From Actinomycetota bacterium (GTDB lineage Bacteria; Actinomycetota; Acidimicrobiia; Acidimicrobiales; Ilumatobacteraceae), in assembly GCA_009702045.1 (NCBI GenBank), contig WLIV01000001.1:62001-126000 (forward strand): 64,000 nucleotides of DNA. Direction: 5' to 3'. This document shows positions 51,106-62,279 of the stretch, one piece after another. Within the stretch, counting starts at the first letter, position 1; each line of letters opens with the position of its first letter. Below the pieces are notes generated by a model that saw nothing but the letters and a program-made list of their open reading frames with translations, had not been told where the DNA came from and did no database searches. Both the position numbers and the translations under genes were made by a program.

Positions 51106-53316
51106 ATGACCGACGTCGACGCAGTCGTGCGGGTGCTGGGCATCCGCCATCACGGCCCGGGCTCGGCCCGGTCGGTGGTGCGCGCCCTCGACGATCTGCA
51201 GCCGACGGTGGTGCTGGTGGAGCTTCCGGCCGACTGCGAAGCGGCCTTGTCGTGGGTGGCGCACGAGCAACTCGTCCCGCCGGTGGCCCTGCTGGGGCAC
51301 GTGGTCGATCGCCCGCACCGTGCCGCGTTCTTGCCGTTCGCCGTGTTCAGCCCCGAGTGGCAGGCGTTCAACTGGGCAGCGGAGCACGGTGTCCCGCTGC
51401 GCGCTATCGACCTACCGCTGGCGATATCGCTCGCCAGCGATGCAGGTACAGGCGACGGCGAACTGTTGCTGGCCGATCACCCGGTGGGCGATCCGATCGC
51501 GGCGTTGGCTGCCGCGGCGGGAGACCTCGACCCGGAGCGATGGTGGGAGGACGTCATCGAGCACCGCGGCGATGGTGCACCGGCGTTCGACGCGGTGGCC
51601 GAAGCGATGGCAGCCGTGCGCGGCGGGTGGGAGGCTGGGTCGGTCCGCGAGGCCCAGCGCGAAGCACATATGCGTCAATGCCTGCGCGCCGCGCTGAAGG
51701 ACGGGCACACACGTGTCGCCGTCGTGTGCGGCGCATGGCACGTGCCAGCGCTCACCGCACCGCTGCCTCCCGCATCGGTCGACGCGCGCACGTTGCGCGG
51801 GCTGCCCAAGGTGAAGGTTGGTATCAGCTGGGTGCCGTGGACCTACCGGCGTCTCGCCGCGTCCACGGGCTACGGCGCCGGAGTGCGCAGCCCCGGCTGG
51901 TATGCCCACGTGTTCGCCCATCCGGGGGCCGAGGGGTTGGCCCGCTGGTTCGTCGGCGCGGCCCGCCTGCTGCGCGAACGCGGCATGTCGGCCAGCCCCG
52001 ACCACCTCATCGCCGGCACCCGCACGGCATCTGCGCTCGCAGCACTTCGGGGACGGCCTCGCGCCGGGCTGGCAGAGGTGCTCGACGCGGCCGACACGGT
52101 GATGGCCGGCAGCACGGGTCTGGCACTGATCGAACGCGACCTCGTGGTGGGCGACGCGATCGGCGAGGTGCCGGAACACGCGCCGCAGGTGCCGCTCGCT
52201 CGCGACCTCACCGTGCAGCAACGCAAAGCTCGTCTGAAACCACACGCCGACGCGCACACGGTGGAACTCGATCTGCGAACACCGCTCGGTCGCGCACGTT
52301 CGGTGTTGCTGCATCGCTTGCACGCACTCGGGGTGCAGTGGGGTGTGGTGCAGGAGGGTCGCGGTAGTACCGGCACGTTCCGCGAGACCTGGGGTCTGCA
52401 ATGGGAGCCCGAACTCACCATCGGTCTCATCGAACGTTCTGCCTACGGCACCACGGTGCAGGCGGCGGCCATCGGGCGCCTACTCGAACGGGCCGGTGCA
52501 GCGACCGCTCTGGCCGATCTGATCGCGGTGCTCGACCTGGCGTTGCTGGCCGATCTGCCGGCAGTCGTGCAGCCGGTGGTGGCGCGGCTGGAGGCACAGG
52601 CCGCACGCGACCCCGATGTCGTGCAGGTCATCGAAGCGCTCGGGCCGCTGGCCCGGGCGATGCGCTACGGCGATGTGCGCGGCACCGACGCGAGCGCGCT
52701 GCGGCACGTGTTCGACGGCCTCGTCGTGCGCGTGTTGGCGGGCGCGCTGATGGCCTGCCGCTCACTCGACGATGATGCTGCTGCAGCCATGGTCGATCGG
52801 TTGGCCGGCGCGCAGGCCGCGTTGGCGCTCACCGATCATCCGGCGCGTCGTGGCGAATGGCCGGCGCTGCTGGCCATCGTCAGCGAGCGCGGCGATGTGC
52901 ACGGTCTGGTGCAGGGTCGGGCCACACGCCTGCTGCACGACGGCGGCGCATGGAAGCGCTCGCAGGTGGGCAATCGCGTGTCGCGAGCGCTCAGTGTCGG
53001 CACACCCTCCGCCGTCGGCGCGGCGTTCGTCGAGGGGTTCCTTGCCGGCAGCGGCACGGTGCTGGTGCACGACCGCGAGTTGCTCGACGTGATCGACACC
53101 TGGGTCTCGGGGCTCGCCCCCGACGCGTTCCTCTCCACCGTGCCGTTGCTGCGACGCACGTTCGGGGCATTCGAACAGGCCGAGCGCCGCCAACTCGGTT
53201 TGCTGCTGGCCGATCAGGTCGGGGTCGCTCCCGCAGGGTTCGGCAGCGAGGTCGATGGGGCGCGGGCGGCACTGGCGCTCGGCACGGTGCGCCAGATGTT
53301 GGGGGTGGCGCAATGA
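51106..53316 (+). CDS. DUF5682-like protein with TraB/EreA-like N-terminal motifs
   Basis: A 736-residue protein, largest of the cluster. Residues about 8-45 read VRVLGIRHHGPGS then LQPTVVLVELPADCE, and about 205 VAVVCGAWHVPAL. A leading G-x-R/T-H, a V-x-V-E-L-P/D strand and a G-x-H-x-P-G-like strand are also the catalytic pattern of the TraB/PrgY, ChaN and EreA hydrolases, so a metal-dependent hydrolase fold is inferred. The remainder is alpha-helical repeats, with RKARLKPHAD and FRETWGLQWEPEL in the middle. The DUF5682 name and the link with MoxR-VWA neighbours come from general knowledge, not a search. Nearly touches moxR (7-nt gap). Confidence 0.65.
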   Translation: MTDVDAVVRVLGIRHHGPGSARSVVRALDDLQPTVVLVELPADCEAALSWVAHEQLVPPVALLGHVVDRPHRAAFLPFAVFSPEWQAFNWAAEHGVPLRAIDLPLAISLASDAGTGDGELLLADHPVGDPIAALAAAAGDLDPERWWEDVIEHRGDGAPAFDAVAEAMAAVRGGWEAGSVREAQREAHMRQCLRAALKDGHTRVAVVCGAWHVPALTAPLPPASVDARTLRGLPKVKVGISWVPWTYRRLAASTGYGAGVRSPGWYAHVFAHPGAEGLARWFVGAARLLRERGMSASPDHLIAGTRTASALAALRGRPRAGLAEVLDAADTVMAGSTGLALIERDLVVGDAIGEVPEHAPQVPLARDLTVQQRKARLKPHADAHTVELDLRTPLGRARSVLLHRLHALGVQWGVVQEGRGSTGTFRETWGLQWEPELTIGLIERSAYGTTVQAAAIGRLLERAGAATALADLIAVLDLALLADLPAVVQPVVARLEAQAARDPDVVQVIEALGPLARAMRYGDVRGTDASALRHVFDGLVVRVLAGALMACRSLDDDAAAAMVDRLAGAQAALALTDHPARRGEWPALLAIVSERGDVHGLVQGRATRLLHDGGAWKRSQVGNRVSRALSVGTPSAVGAAFVEGFLAGSGTVLVHDRELLDVIDTWVSGLAPDAFLSTVPLLRRTFGAFEQAERRQLGLLLADQVGVAPAGFGSEVDGARAALALGTVRQMLGVAQ

Positions 53317-54536
53317 CCGACTCACCGCTCGGTCGGGTCAGCGACCTGGAACGGCTCCGGCGCTGGCGGATGGTGCTCGGCGGCGACGCCGATGCCAACG
53401 ACGACACTGGCGCTGCCGGGGTCACTGCCCTGCGGCTCGACGGTAACGATGCGCGCATCGACGCTGCGCTGGCCGCGGTGTACGACACGCAGCCCGGTCG
53501 CAAGGGTGGTGGAGGGCGCAGCGGTGGCCTCGGCAAGTCCGCTCCCGCAGTGGCGCGTTGGTTGGGCGACATCCGTCGCTACTTCCCGTCCACCGTGGTG
53601 CAGGTGATGCAGCGCGACGCGATCGAGCGGCTGCAGCTGCGCCAACTGCTGCTCGAACCGGAGATGCTCGGTGCCGTCGAACCCGACCTGCACCTCGTCA
53701 CCCTGCTGGTCGAACTCAACCGACTGCTGCCCGACGCCACGCGCTCCACTGCTCGCCAGTTGGTCGCTCAGGTGGTCGAGCAGATCCGCCAACGGCTTGA
53801 GTCGCGCACTGCTGCGGCAGTGCAAGGGGCACTCGCCCGTTCGCAGCGCACCCGTCGCCCGCGCCCGGCCGATATCGACTGGGGTCGCACCGTGCAGGCC
53901 AACTTGCGTCACTATCAACCGTCGGCGGGCACGGTCATCCCCGAACGGTTGGTGGGCTACGGGCGTCGTCAGCGCAGCCTGGCTCGCGACGTCGTCGTGG
54001 CTATCGATCAGTCCGGCAGCATGGCCGACAGCGTGGTGTACGCGTCGGTGTTCTCCGCAGTGTTGGCGTCGTTGCCCGCGTTGCGCACTCAGGTCATCGC
54101 CTTCGACACGGCGGTCGCCGACCTCACACCATTGCTGCACGATCCGGTGGAGGTGTTGTTCGGTGTGCAGTTGGGCGGTGGCACCGACATCGCCGCCGCC
54201 ATCGGTTATTGCCAGCGGCTGATCGATCGCCCGGCCGACACGGTGCTGGTGCTGGTGAGCGACCTGTTCGAAGGCGGCAACGCCACGTTGCTGCACGAGC
54301 GCATCGGCGCGCTGCACCTGGCCGGGGTGTGCGTGGTGGTGCTGCTGGCGTTATCCGACGAGGGTGCCCCGGCCTACGACCACGCCCAGGCGGCCGCTCT
54401 GGCAGCGTTGGGTGTGCCGTCGTTCGCCTGCACGCCCGATGCGTTCCCCGACCTGCTGGCGGCTGCGTTGGAACGCCGCGATGTCGGCCGCTGGGCCAAC
54501 GAGCACGGGCTGCACACGGTGGTGGCGCCGATGTGA
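53313..54536 (+). CDS. VWA-domain (CoxE/MoxR-partner) protein
   Basis: A 407-residue protein. The N-terminal 220 residues are helical and basic; the C-terminal part is a von Willebrand factor A domain with a full metal-ion-dependent adhesion site: DQSGS at 232-236, the Thr of LGGGTDI and the Asp of LVSDLFEGGN. MoxR ATPases typically act on such VWA proteins. The ATG overlaps the preceding stop (ATGA) and the unit ends here. The middle GTVIPERLVGYGRRQRSLARDVVVAID sequence is a typical lead-in of this VWA group. Confidence 0.85.
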   Translation: MTDSPLGRVSDLERLRRWRMVLGGDADANDDTGAAGVTALRLDGNDARIDAALAAVYDTQPGRKGGGGRSGGLGKSAPAVARWLGDIRRYFPSTVVQVMQRDAIERLQLRQLLLEPEMLGAVEPDLHLVTLLVELNRLLPDATRSTARQLVAQVVEQIRQRLESRTAAAVQGALARSQRTRRPRPADIDWGRTVQANLRHYQPSAGTVIPERLVGYGRRQRSLARDVVVAIDQSGSMADSVVYASVFSAVLASLPALRTQVIAFDTAVADLTPLLHDPVEVLFGVQLGGGTDIAAAIGYCQRLIDRPADTVLVLVSDLFEGGNATLLHERIGALHLAGVCVVVLLALSDEGAPAYDHAQAAALAALGVPSFACTPDAFPDLLAAALERRDVGRWANEHGLHTVVAPM

Positions 54537-54810
54537 CGCCAGTTCGGCGCCCACACACTCGCCTGCGGCTGTTGCTTCAGCGAGGGTGCCCAAGGAACTC
54601 GGAACACTGCTCGCCCACGAAATTCAGCGGGCGCGGTTCATGCCAGCGGGTGGCACGAAGCACACCCGTGGGGTCTCGGCCGGACACGGCCGCCACGAAG
54701 CGCGCCCGACCGGGTGGGTGCGCTGGCGGACCGCGGAGCATCGGCCCCGGAGTTGAAGGCCGATCACGCTGTTCAAGCGACAGTCACCCTCGCCGGTTAA
54801 CATTTTGTCA
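54537..54810. other. Intergenic region between VWA and N-carbamoylase genes
   Basis: 274 nt with no gene. The downstream end holds the shared AT-rich motif at 54797. An imperfect GC-rich hairpin near 54705-54730 may end the upstream operon, but it is not strong. Confidence 0.4.
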
Positions 54811-54811
54811 A
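54797..54811. promoter_or_regulatory. Shared 15-bp motif, site 1 (overlaps the start codon)
   Basis: On the minus strand this reads TTGACAAAATGTTAA, an imperfect palindrome of TTnACA-AAA-TGTnAA. On the plus strand TAACAT lies 7 nt before the ATG at 54811, so the site would overlap a leaderless promoter. Similar sequences occur before the molybdenum hydroxylase (55793) and the LLM gene (61221). Confidence 0.55.
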
Positions 54812-55737
54812 TGGCACGTCACCTCACTATCGCTGCAGCCCAGATGGGTCCCGTGCAGAAAGAGCACACCCGCGAGCAGGTGGTCGTCCGGCTGATCGCT
54901 TTGTTGCAGCAGGCGCACCGCATGGGCGCCGAACTGGTGGTGTTCCCCGAACTCGCGCTCACCACGTTCTTCCCCCGTTGGTTCGTCGACGACATCAGCG
55001 AGGCCGACCACTGGTACGAGCGCAGCATGCCGAACGCGGCCACGCAGCCGTTGTTCGATGAGGCCAAGCGTCTCGGCGTCGGCTTCTGCCTCGGCTACGC
55101 CACCATCGATGATGCGGGTCGCCGCTGGAACGTGCAGACGCTGGTCGAGCGCAATGGCAGCATCGTGGCCACCTACAAGAAGACGCACATCCCCGGCCAC
55201 GAGCACCACGAACCGGATCGTCCGTTCCAGCACGCCGAGCGCTACTACTTCGAGCCGAGCCCCGAGGGCTTCGGTGTGTGGCGAGCGTTCGACAGCCTCG
55301 TGGGCATGATGATCTGCAACGACCGCCGCTGGCCCGAGACGTATCGCGAGATGGGTCTGCAGGGCGTGGAGGTCATCCTCTGTGGCTACAACACGCCCAT
55401 CCACTACGTGCCCGACCCCAGCCAGGACATTTTGCAGGGCTTTCACAACGCACTCGTGATGCAGGCCGGTGCCTACCAGAACGGTGCCTGGGTCGTCGGC
55501 GTCGCCAAGGGCGGCGTGGAGGAAGGCGTCGATTCGCTGGGTCAGTCGATGATCGTCGCGCCCAGCGGCCAGATCGTGGCGCAGACGCTCACCACCGACG
55601 ACGAGGTCATCGTCGCTCGCTGCGATCTCGACTGGTGCAGCCGCTACAAGAACACGTTGTTCGACTTCGAGCGCTACCGCCGGCCCGAGGTCTACAGCCG
55701 CATTACCGGTCAGCGCGGCGCCGTTCTGCCCGACTGA
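54811..55737 (+). CDS. N-carbamoyl-D-amino-acid hydrolase-like nitrilase-superfamily enzyme
   Basis: Hydrolyses N-carbamoyl amino acids to amino acid, CO2 and ammonia; DCase is the second enzyme of hydantoin breakdown. The 308-residue protein matches this type throughout: Glu47 in VVFPELALTTFFPRW, Lys124 in TYKKTHIPGH, Cys169 in MICNDRRWPET. Those are the Glu-Lys-Cys triad (47, 127, 172 in Agrobacterium DCase), and GYNTPIH and FHNALVMQAGAYQNGAW also match. Residues for the D-carbamoyl pocket cannot be proven here, so another ureide is possible. The ATG at 54811 has no ribosome site and TAACAT upstream. Confidence 0.88.
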   Translation: MARHLTIAAAQMGPVQKEHTREQVVVRLIALLQQAHRMGAELVVFPELALTTFFPRWFVDDISEADHWYERSMPNAATQPLFDEAKRLGVGFCLGYATIDDAGRRWNVQTLVERNGSIVATYKKTHIPGHEHHEPDRPFQHAERYYFEPSPEGFGVWRAFDSLVGMMICNDRRWPETYREMGLQGVEVILCGYNTPIHYVPDPSQDILQGFHNALVMQAGAYQNGAWVVGVAKGGVEEGVDSLGQSMIVAPSGQIVAQTLTTDDEVIVARCDLDWCSRYKNTLFDFERYRRPEVYSRITGQRGAVLPD

Positions 55738-55792
55738 CGAACGCGTCCGACATGCGCCGTTCGTCGGCATCGTTCGCTTTCTGGTCCGGGCT

Positions 55793-55807
55793 TTGACAAA
55801 ATGTAAA
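55793..55807. promoter_or_regulatory. Shared 15-bp motif, site 2
   Basis: TTGACAAAATGTAAA lies 2 nt before the GTG start at 55810. It matches site 1 (minus strand) in 13 of 15 positions and faces the other way relative to the gene. Confidence 0.55.
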
Positions 55808-55809
55808 AC

Positions 55810-58410
<2,601 letters not shown>

Positions 58411-58416
58411 TCCGGT

Positions 58417-60111
58417 TCAGCCTTTGGGCAGTCTCAACAGGTGCCAGATGGAGTTCGACCACAGGTCGGTCGACCCGTGGGGGACATCGTTCAGCTTGCC
58501 CGATGATGTCTCCTGAACCGCCATGTAGGTGGCCACCTCTGGTGCCGCGGCACCTCCGATGATCTTCACCGAGGAGCGATTCGTGAACAGCGTCATCGCT
58601 CGCGGCTTGAGGCACAGGATGACGTCGTCGGCCGTGGTGTAGCGCAGCACGGCGGCGTACATCTCGATCGATTGATCTTCGTAGGGGCCCGGTAGCGGGC
58701 GGTCGGCGTCACGTGCGGCCGCTGCGTACACGACCAACTTGCGGTAGGGGGAGATCTGTGCGGCAGGAAAGACAGCGATCAGTCCGAACATGAGCGCTGC
58801 TGCGACCTTCCGCTTGCGGCCGCCATCACCGGAACGGAACCACCGAGTGATACCGCTCACCAGCACCGTGGCGCCCTGTGCAACCGCGATGAACATCACG
58901 GCCACGGTGACGTACGCATATCGATTCGAGGGAACAAAGAAGGTGAGCGCCGTGTAGGCGTGGATCAAGCCGGTGAACAGCAACACGATGTCCATCACGT
59001 CGTGGCGGAGCACCATACGCGCCACGCCGAACGCGAGCAGGATTAAAAACACACAGAGCAGCGTCGTCCCGAGTGCGGGATGACCGAACGCCTCGAACCG
59101 CCGCTTGGAACCGTTGTAGAAGCCGAACTGGTCGGTGACCGCTCGCACATACGCCGACCAGTTGGCAGTGATGCGGCCAGGGCCGGAACCCTTGTAACTG
59201 GGCAACATGTCGTACGGCAGGAACAACTGCAGTACGAAGGTGATGCCGATGGCAACTCCGCCGGCGATTGCCGCACGGATGCTGGCGAGGCGCAACACCG
59301 GCCGCCATGTGGTGCGCGTGGCAGTGAACAGGTGGCTCGCTCCGATACCGAGCAACAGCGCAGCGGTGATGCCGAGTCCCTCATTGCGGAAGCTGAAGGC
59401 GGCGGCCCCGAGTGCGCCGAGGCCGATGGCCTGCCGGGTGGTGATCGGGCCGCGGCTGAGCCATCTGGCGAGCGTGGCCAGGCACAGCCCGGTTATGGCC
59501 AGATACGGCAGGTCGGAACCGACGACGTCGACCCAGCGCACCATCGGCAGCGAGAGCGTGAAACATGCTGTCGAGCCAAGTGCCGCGGCGAGTGGCAACC
59601 GGCGCCGGGCGAGTGAGAACCAGGCGCCAGCGCCGATGGCGAAGGCGGCGGCCATCGTGAACTTGAGGGCCATGATGTCGCGCCCGAAGAGCGCGAGCGG
59701 GATGGCGAGCAGGATCGAGGTGCCCCAGGGGTATACATCGGGGCTGAAACCCTTTGCCCTCGACCACTCCACGGTGTAGTGGATGTCGCGGATCACCCTG
59801 GCGGTATCGAAGTGCACCAGCCCTTCACCTTGACGGATGTACAACGCGAAGTCATCACCCCAGAAGTGACCCGGTTGCAGAGCACTCAGTGCCACCGCGA
59901 ACGAGATCCAGATGATCAGGATCGGCAGCTCGACGCCGTCGAGACGCAACCAGCGTCGTCGGCGCGGGGGAGCATCGGCGGGGTCGACGGCGGGGTCGAC
60001 GTCTGGGTCGACGTCTGGGTCGACGTCTGGGTCGACGTCTGGGTCGACGTCTGGGTCGACGTCTGGGTCGGCGTCGGGCGCCGGGATCGTCTCAGGCTCG
60101 AGCTCGCTCAT
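58417..60111 (-). CDS. Polytopic membrane protein, GT-C glycosyltransferase-like
   Basis: A 564-residue membrane protein. The N-terminus is a run of DPDV units (about residues 12-40) encoded by a 12-bp repeat, then a basic stretch and about 11 helices. In the first external loop, GHFWGDDFALYIRQG (about 80-94) with an Asp pair resembles the catalytic loop of GT-C enzymes such as ArnT/PMT; FNSVDYPWGTS-like WGTSILLAIPLALFG also fits. The C-terminal domain (about 460-564) is extracytoplasmic. Substrate and acceptor are unknown; lipid-linked sugar transfer is an inference. It converges on the hydroxylase gene and diverges from the aminohydrolase. Confidence 0.65.
   Translation of the reverse strand: MSELEPETIPAPDADPDVDPDVDPDVDPDVDPDVDPDVDPAVDPADAPPRRRRWLRLDGVELPILIIWISFAVALSALQPGHFWGDDFALYIRQGEGLVHFDTARVIRDIHYTVEWSRAKGFSPDVYPWGTSILLAIPLALFGRDIMALKFTMAAAFAIGAGAWFSLARRRLPLAAALGSTACFTLSLPMVRWVDVVGSDLPYLAITGLCLATLARWLSRGPITTRQAIGLGALGAAAFSFRNEGLGITAALLLGIGASHLFTATRTTWRPVLRLASIRAAIAGGVAIGITFVLQLFLPYDMLPSYKGSGPGRITANWSAYVRAVTDQFGFYNGSKRRFEAFGHPALGTTLLCVFLILLAFGVARMVLRHDVMDIVLLFTGLIHAYTALTFFVPSNRYAYVTVAVMFIAVAQGATVLVSGITRWFRSGDGGRKRKVAAALMFGLIAVFPAAQISPYRKLVVYAAAARDADRPLPGPYEDQSIEMYAAVLRYTTADDVILCLKPRAMTLFTNRSSVKIIGGAAAPEVATYMAVQETSSGKLNDVPHGSTDLWSNSIWHLLRLPKG
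60001..60072. repeat. 12-bp tandem repeat in the membrane-protein gene
   Basis: Five identical GTCTGGGTCGAC units at 60001-60060 are followed by a degenerate sixth. They encode the (VDPD)n acidic N-terminus of the membrane protein. Copy number is expected to vary. Confidence 0.9.
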
Positions 60112-60174
60112 CGAGACGACACTAGGCGGTCTGATGTCGAGCGCTTCGTACCGCGTCGCGTGCGCGGTCGGCGC

Positions 60175-60180
60175 TACGGT
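60175..60180 (+). promoter_or_regulatory. Predicted -10 element, leaderless promoter of the SsnA-like gene
   Basis: TACGGT lies 8 nt before the ATG at 60189, with no ribosome site between. Confidence 0.4.
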
Positions 60181-60188
60181 GCGCAACG

Positions 60189-61208
60189 ATGAGCGCCGTC
60201 ACCCCGGGCATGGTCTGCAGCCACCACCACCTCTACTCGGCCTTGGCGCGCGGCATGCCCGCGCCGCCGCGGCAGCCGACGAAGTTCCGCGAGATCCTCG
60301 AGCAGGTGTGGTGGCGGCTCGACGTCGCGCTCGACGAGGAGATGATCCGCTGGTCGGCGATGCTCGGGGCTGCCGAGGCGCTGATGTGCGGCACCACCGC
60401 CATTGTCGACCACCACGAGTCGCCCACGTGTATCGACGGCAGTCTGTCCGTCATCGCCGATGCGTGTGCCGCTGTTGGCGTGCGCACGAACCTGGCCTAC
60501 GGCGTCACCGACCGTCACGGCCCCGAGGGTGCCCGGCGCGGTCTGGCGGAGAACGAGCGGTTCCTGCGCTCCGGTGGTCGCGGGATGGTGGGAGTGCATG
60601 CTGCGTTTACGTGCGGCGACGACACGTTGCACGCTGCAGCTGGTCTGGCCAGCGACCTCGGTGTCGGCGTGCACATCCATGTCGCCGAGGGGCCCGACGA
60701 CATTGCTGCCGGCGAGCGGTTGCAGACGTTGGCGCGCGACGACTGGCACCTCGTGCACTGTGTGTACCTCGACCGAGACCTGCCAGGAACCATCGCCCAT
60801 AACCCGCGCAGCAACATGAACAACGCGGTCGGCTACGCCGCGCCGGCGACGCGCCCGAACCGCATCGTGCTCGGCACCGACGGCATCGGCGCCGACATGC
60901 TGGAAGAGGCCCGCCTGGCGTACGTGCGTCTGCGCGAGAGCGATGTGTTGGCTACGCCGGATGTGGTCTGGACGTGGCTGGACAACGGCTACGCGCTGTT
61001 CCCCGAGGCTCGTGCCGACCGGGTGACGTGGAACTACGACCACGCCGACAGCGGCTGGCACGTGGTGTTCACGCCCGGAATCCGCGCGCTGCAGGTGGAG
61101 GTTGGTGGCGAGGTGCTGCTGCGCGACGGCCTGCCCACGCGGGTCGATCTCGCCGAGGTGCGGGCCAAGGCCGCCGAGCAAGCGCAACGACTGTTCGCAC
61201 GCCTGTAA
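60189..61208 (+). CDS. SsnA-like aminohydrolase, short N-terminus
   Basis: A 339-residue amidohydrolase. It matches SsnA closely: [18 protein letters not shown] (H12, H14 metal ligands), [47 protein letters not shown] and [15 protein letters not shown]. In enterobacteria and clostridia ssnA sits with molybdenum hydroxylase genes of purine metabolism, as it does here. E. coli SsnA has about 60 residues before this point, forming part of the flanking beta-sandwich; here the protein begins right at the barrel and no matching sequence is encoded upstream. The deaminated substrate is probably a purine or related heterocycle. Confidence 0.85.
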   Translation: MSAVTPGMVCSHHHLYSALARGMPAPPRQPTKFREILEQVWWRLDVALDEEMIRWSAMLGAAEALMCGTTAIVDHHESPTCIDGSLSVIADACAAVGVRTNLAYGVTDRHGPEGARRGLAENERFLRSGGRGMVGVHAAFTCGDDTLHAAAGLASDLGVGVHIHVAEGPDDIAAGERLQTLARDDWHLVHCVYLDRDLPGTIAHNPRSNMNNAVGYAAPATRPNRIVLGTDGIGADMLEEARLAYVRLRESDVLATPDVVWTWLDNGYALFPEARADRVTWNYDHADSGWHVVFTPGIRALQVEVGGEVLLRDGLPTRVDLAEVRAKAAEQAQRLFARL

Positions 61209-61220
61209 CGGCCGGGAGCC

Positions 61221-61235
61221 TTGTACAAAACGTAA
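61221..61235. promoter_or_regulatory. Shared 15-bp motif, site 3
   Basis: TTGTACAAAACGTAAAG aligns with sites 1 and 2 (core ACAAAA-[TC]-GT-[AT]-AA). It lies 11 nt before an in-frame GTG at 61247 and 20 nt before the ATG of the LLM gene. Confidence 0.5.
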
Positions 61236-61255
61236 AGCGCACTAACGTGGCCGGC

Positions 61256-62263
61256 ATGAGCACGCTCGCCACGACGCCGATGGCTGTCTACCTGCAGGAC
61301 GCCCACCCGATCCGCGAAGGCATGGCCATCGCGCAGTACGCCGAGGCCAAGGGCTTCCACGCCGTGTGGCAGGCCGAGAGTCGCCTCGTGCGCGAGGCCA
61401 CCGTGCCGATGGCTGCATTCGCCAGCGTCACCGACCACATCAAGGTCGGCTCGGGTGTCGTCGACTGCTGGAGCCGCAACCCGGCTCGCCTCGCCGCCAC
61501 GTTCAGCACACTCGACGACCTGGCCCCCGGCCGCGTCATCCTGGGTATCGGTGCCTGGTGGGACCCACTGGCCCAGAAGGTCGGCATCGATCGCGCCCGT
61601 CCGCTGACGGTGATGCGCGAGATCGTCACCGTCGTGCGCGCACTGCTGCACAACGAGACGGTCACGTTCGACGGCACATACGTGCACCTCGATGGCGTCG
61701 AACTGGACTACGTGTACCAGGAGCGCCGACCGAAGGATGTGCCCATCTACATCGGCGCTACCGGTATGCAGATGATGGAGCTCACCGGTGAGATCGCCGA
61801 CGGAGTGGTGCTGAACTACCTCGTCTCGCCCGACTACAACCTGCGGGCGATGGAGCACCTGGCCATCGGTGCGGCGAAAGCCGGCCGCAGCGTCGACGAC
61901 ATCGACCGCCCGCAGCTGGTGGTGTGCTCGGTGCACGAGGATCGTCAGACCGCGCTCGACATGGCACGCATGATGGTGACGCAGTACCTCGGTCAGCAGC
62001 CGCACATCATGAAGGCCTCGGGCGTGCCTCAGAGCCTGCTCGACAAGGTGGGCGAGGTGCTCACCTGGCCGGCCACGCACGAGCAGGTCGAGGCCGCCAG
62101 CAAGTTGGTGCCCGACGAGATCGTGCAGATGCTCACCGCCAGCGGCACCCCCGCCGAAGCCCGCGCCAAGGTGCAGGAGTACATCGATCACGGCGCGACG
62201 TGCCCGATCCTGTACCCGCTGGGCGACGTGCACGCGATGATCGACGCCTTCGCGGCCCCCTGA
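61256..62263 (+). CDS. LLM-class F420-dependent oxidoreductase
   Basis: A 335-residue TIM-barrel enzyme of the luciferase-like family, close in layout to F420-dependent methylene-H4MPT reductase relatives: [21 protein letters not shown] (split at about 21-41), [39 protein letters not shown] and [17 protein letters not shown]. The final [19 protein letters not shown] is also typical. The substrate is unknown; the position after the hydroxylase and aminohydrolase suggests it reduces or oxidises an intermediate of the same pathway. A GTG at 61247 is an alternative start. Confidence 0.85.
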   Translation: MSTLATTPMAVYLQDAHPIREGMAIAQYAEAKGFHAVWQAESRLVREATVPMAAFASVTDHIKVGSGVVDCWSRNPARLAATFSTLDDLAPGRVILGIGAWWDPLAQKVGIDRARPLTVMREIVTVVRALLHNETVTFDGTYVHLDGVELDYVYQERRPKDVPIYIGATGMQMMELTGEIADGVVLNYLVSPDYNLRAMEHLAIGAAKAGRSVDDIDRPQLVVCSVHEDRQTALDMARMMVTQYLGQQPHIMKASGVPQSLLDKVGEVLTWPATHEQVEAASKLVPDEIVQMLTASGTPAEARAKVQEYIDHGATCPILYPLGDVHAMIDAFAAP

Positions 62264-62279
62264 TCGCCGCCCCTGACCG

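Noticed and set aside
54537-54810. Possible small gene between the VWA and N-carbamoylase genes
   Set aside because: Short frames exist in two registers but none has a start signal, a coherent composition or a recognisable family.
60001-60072. 12-bp direct repeats as replication iterons
   Set aside because: They are in frame within a membrane-protein gene, not AT-rich, and no replication gene is near.
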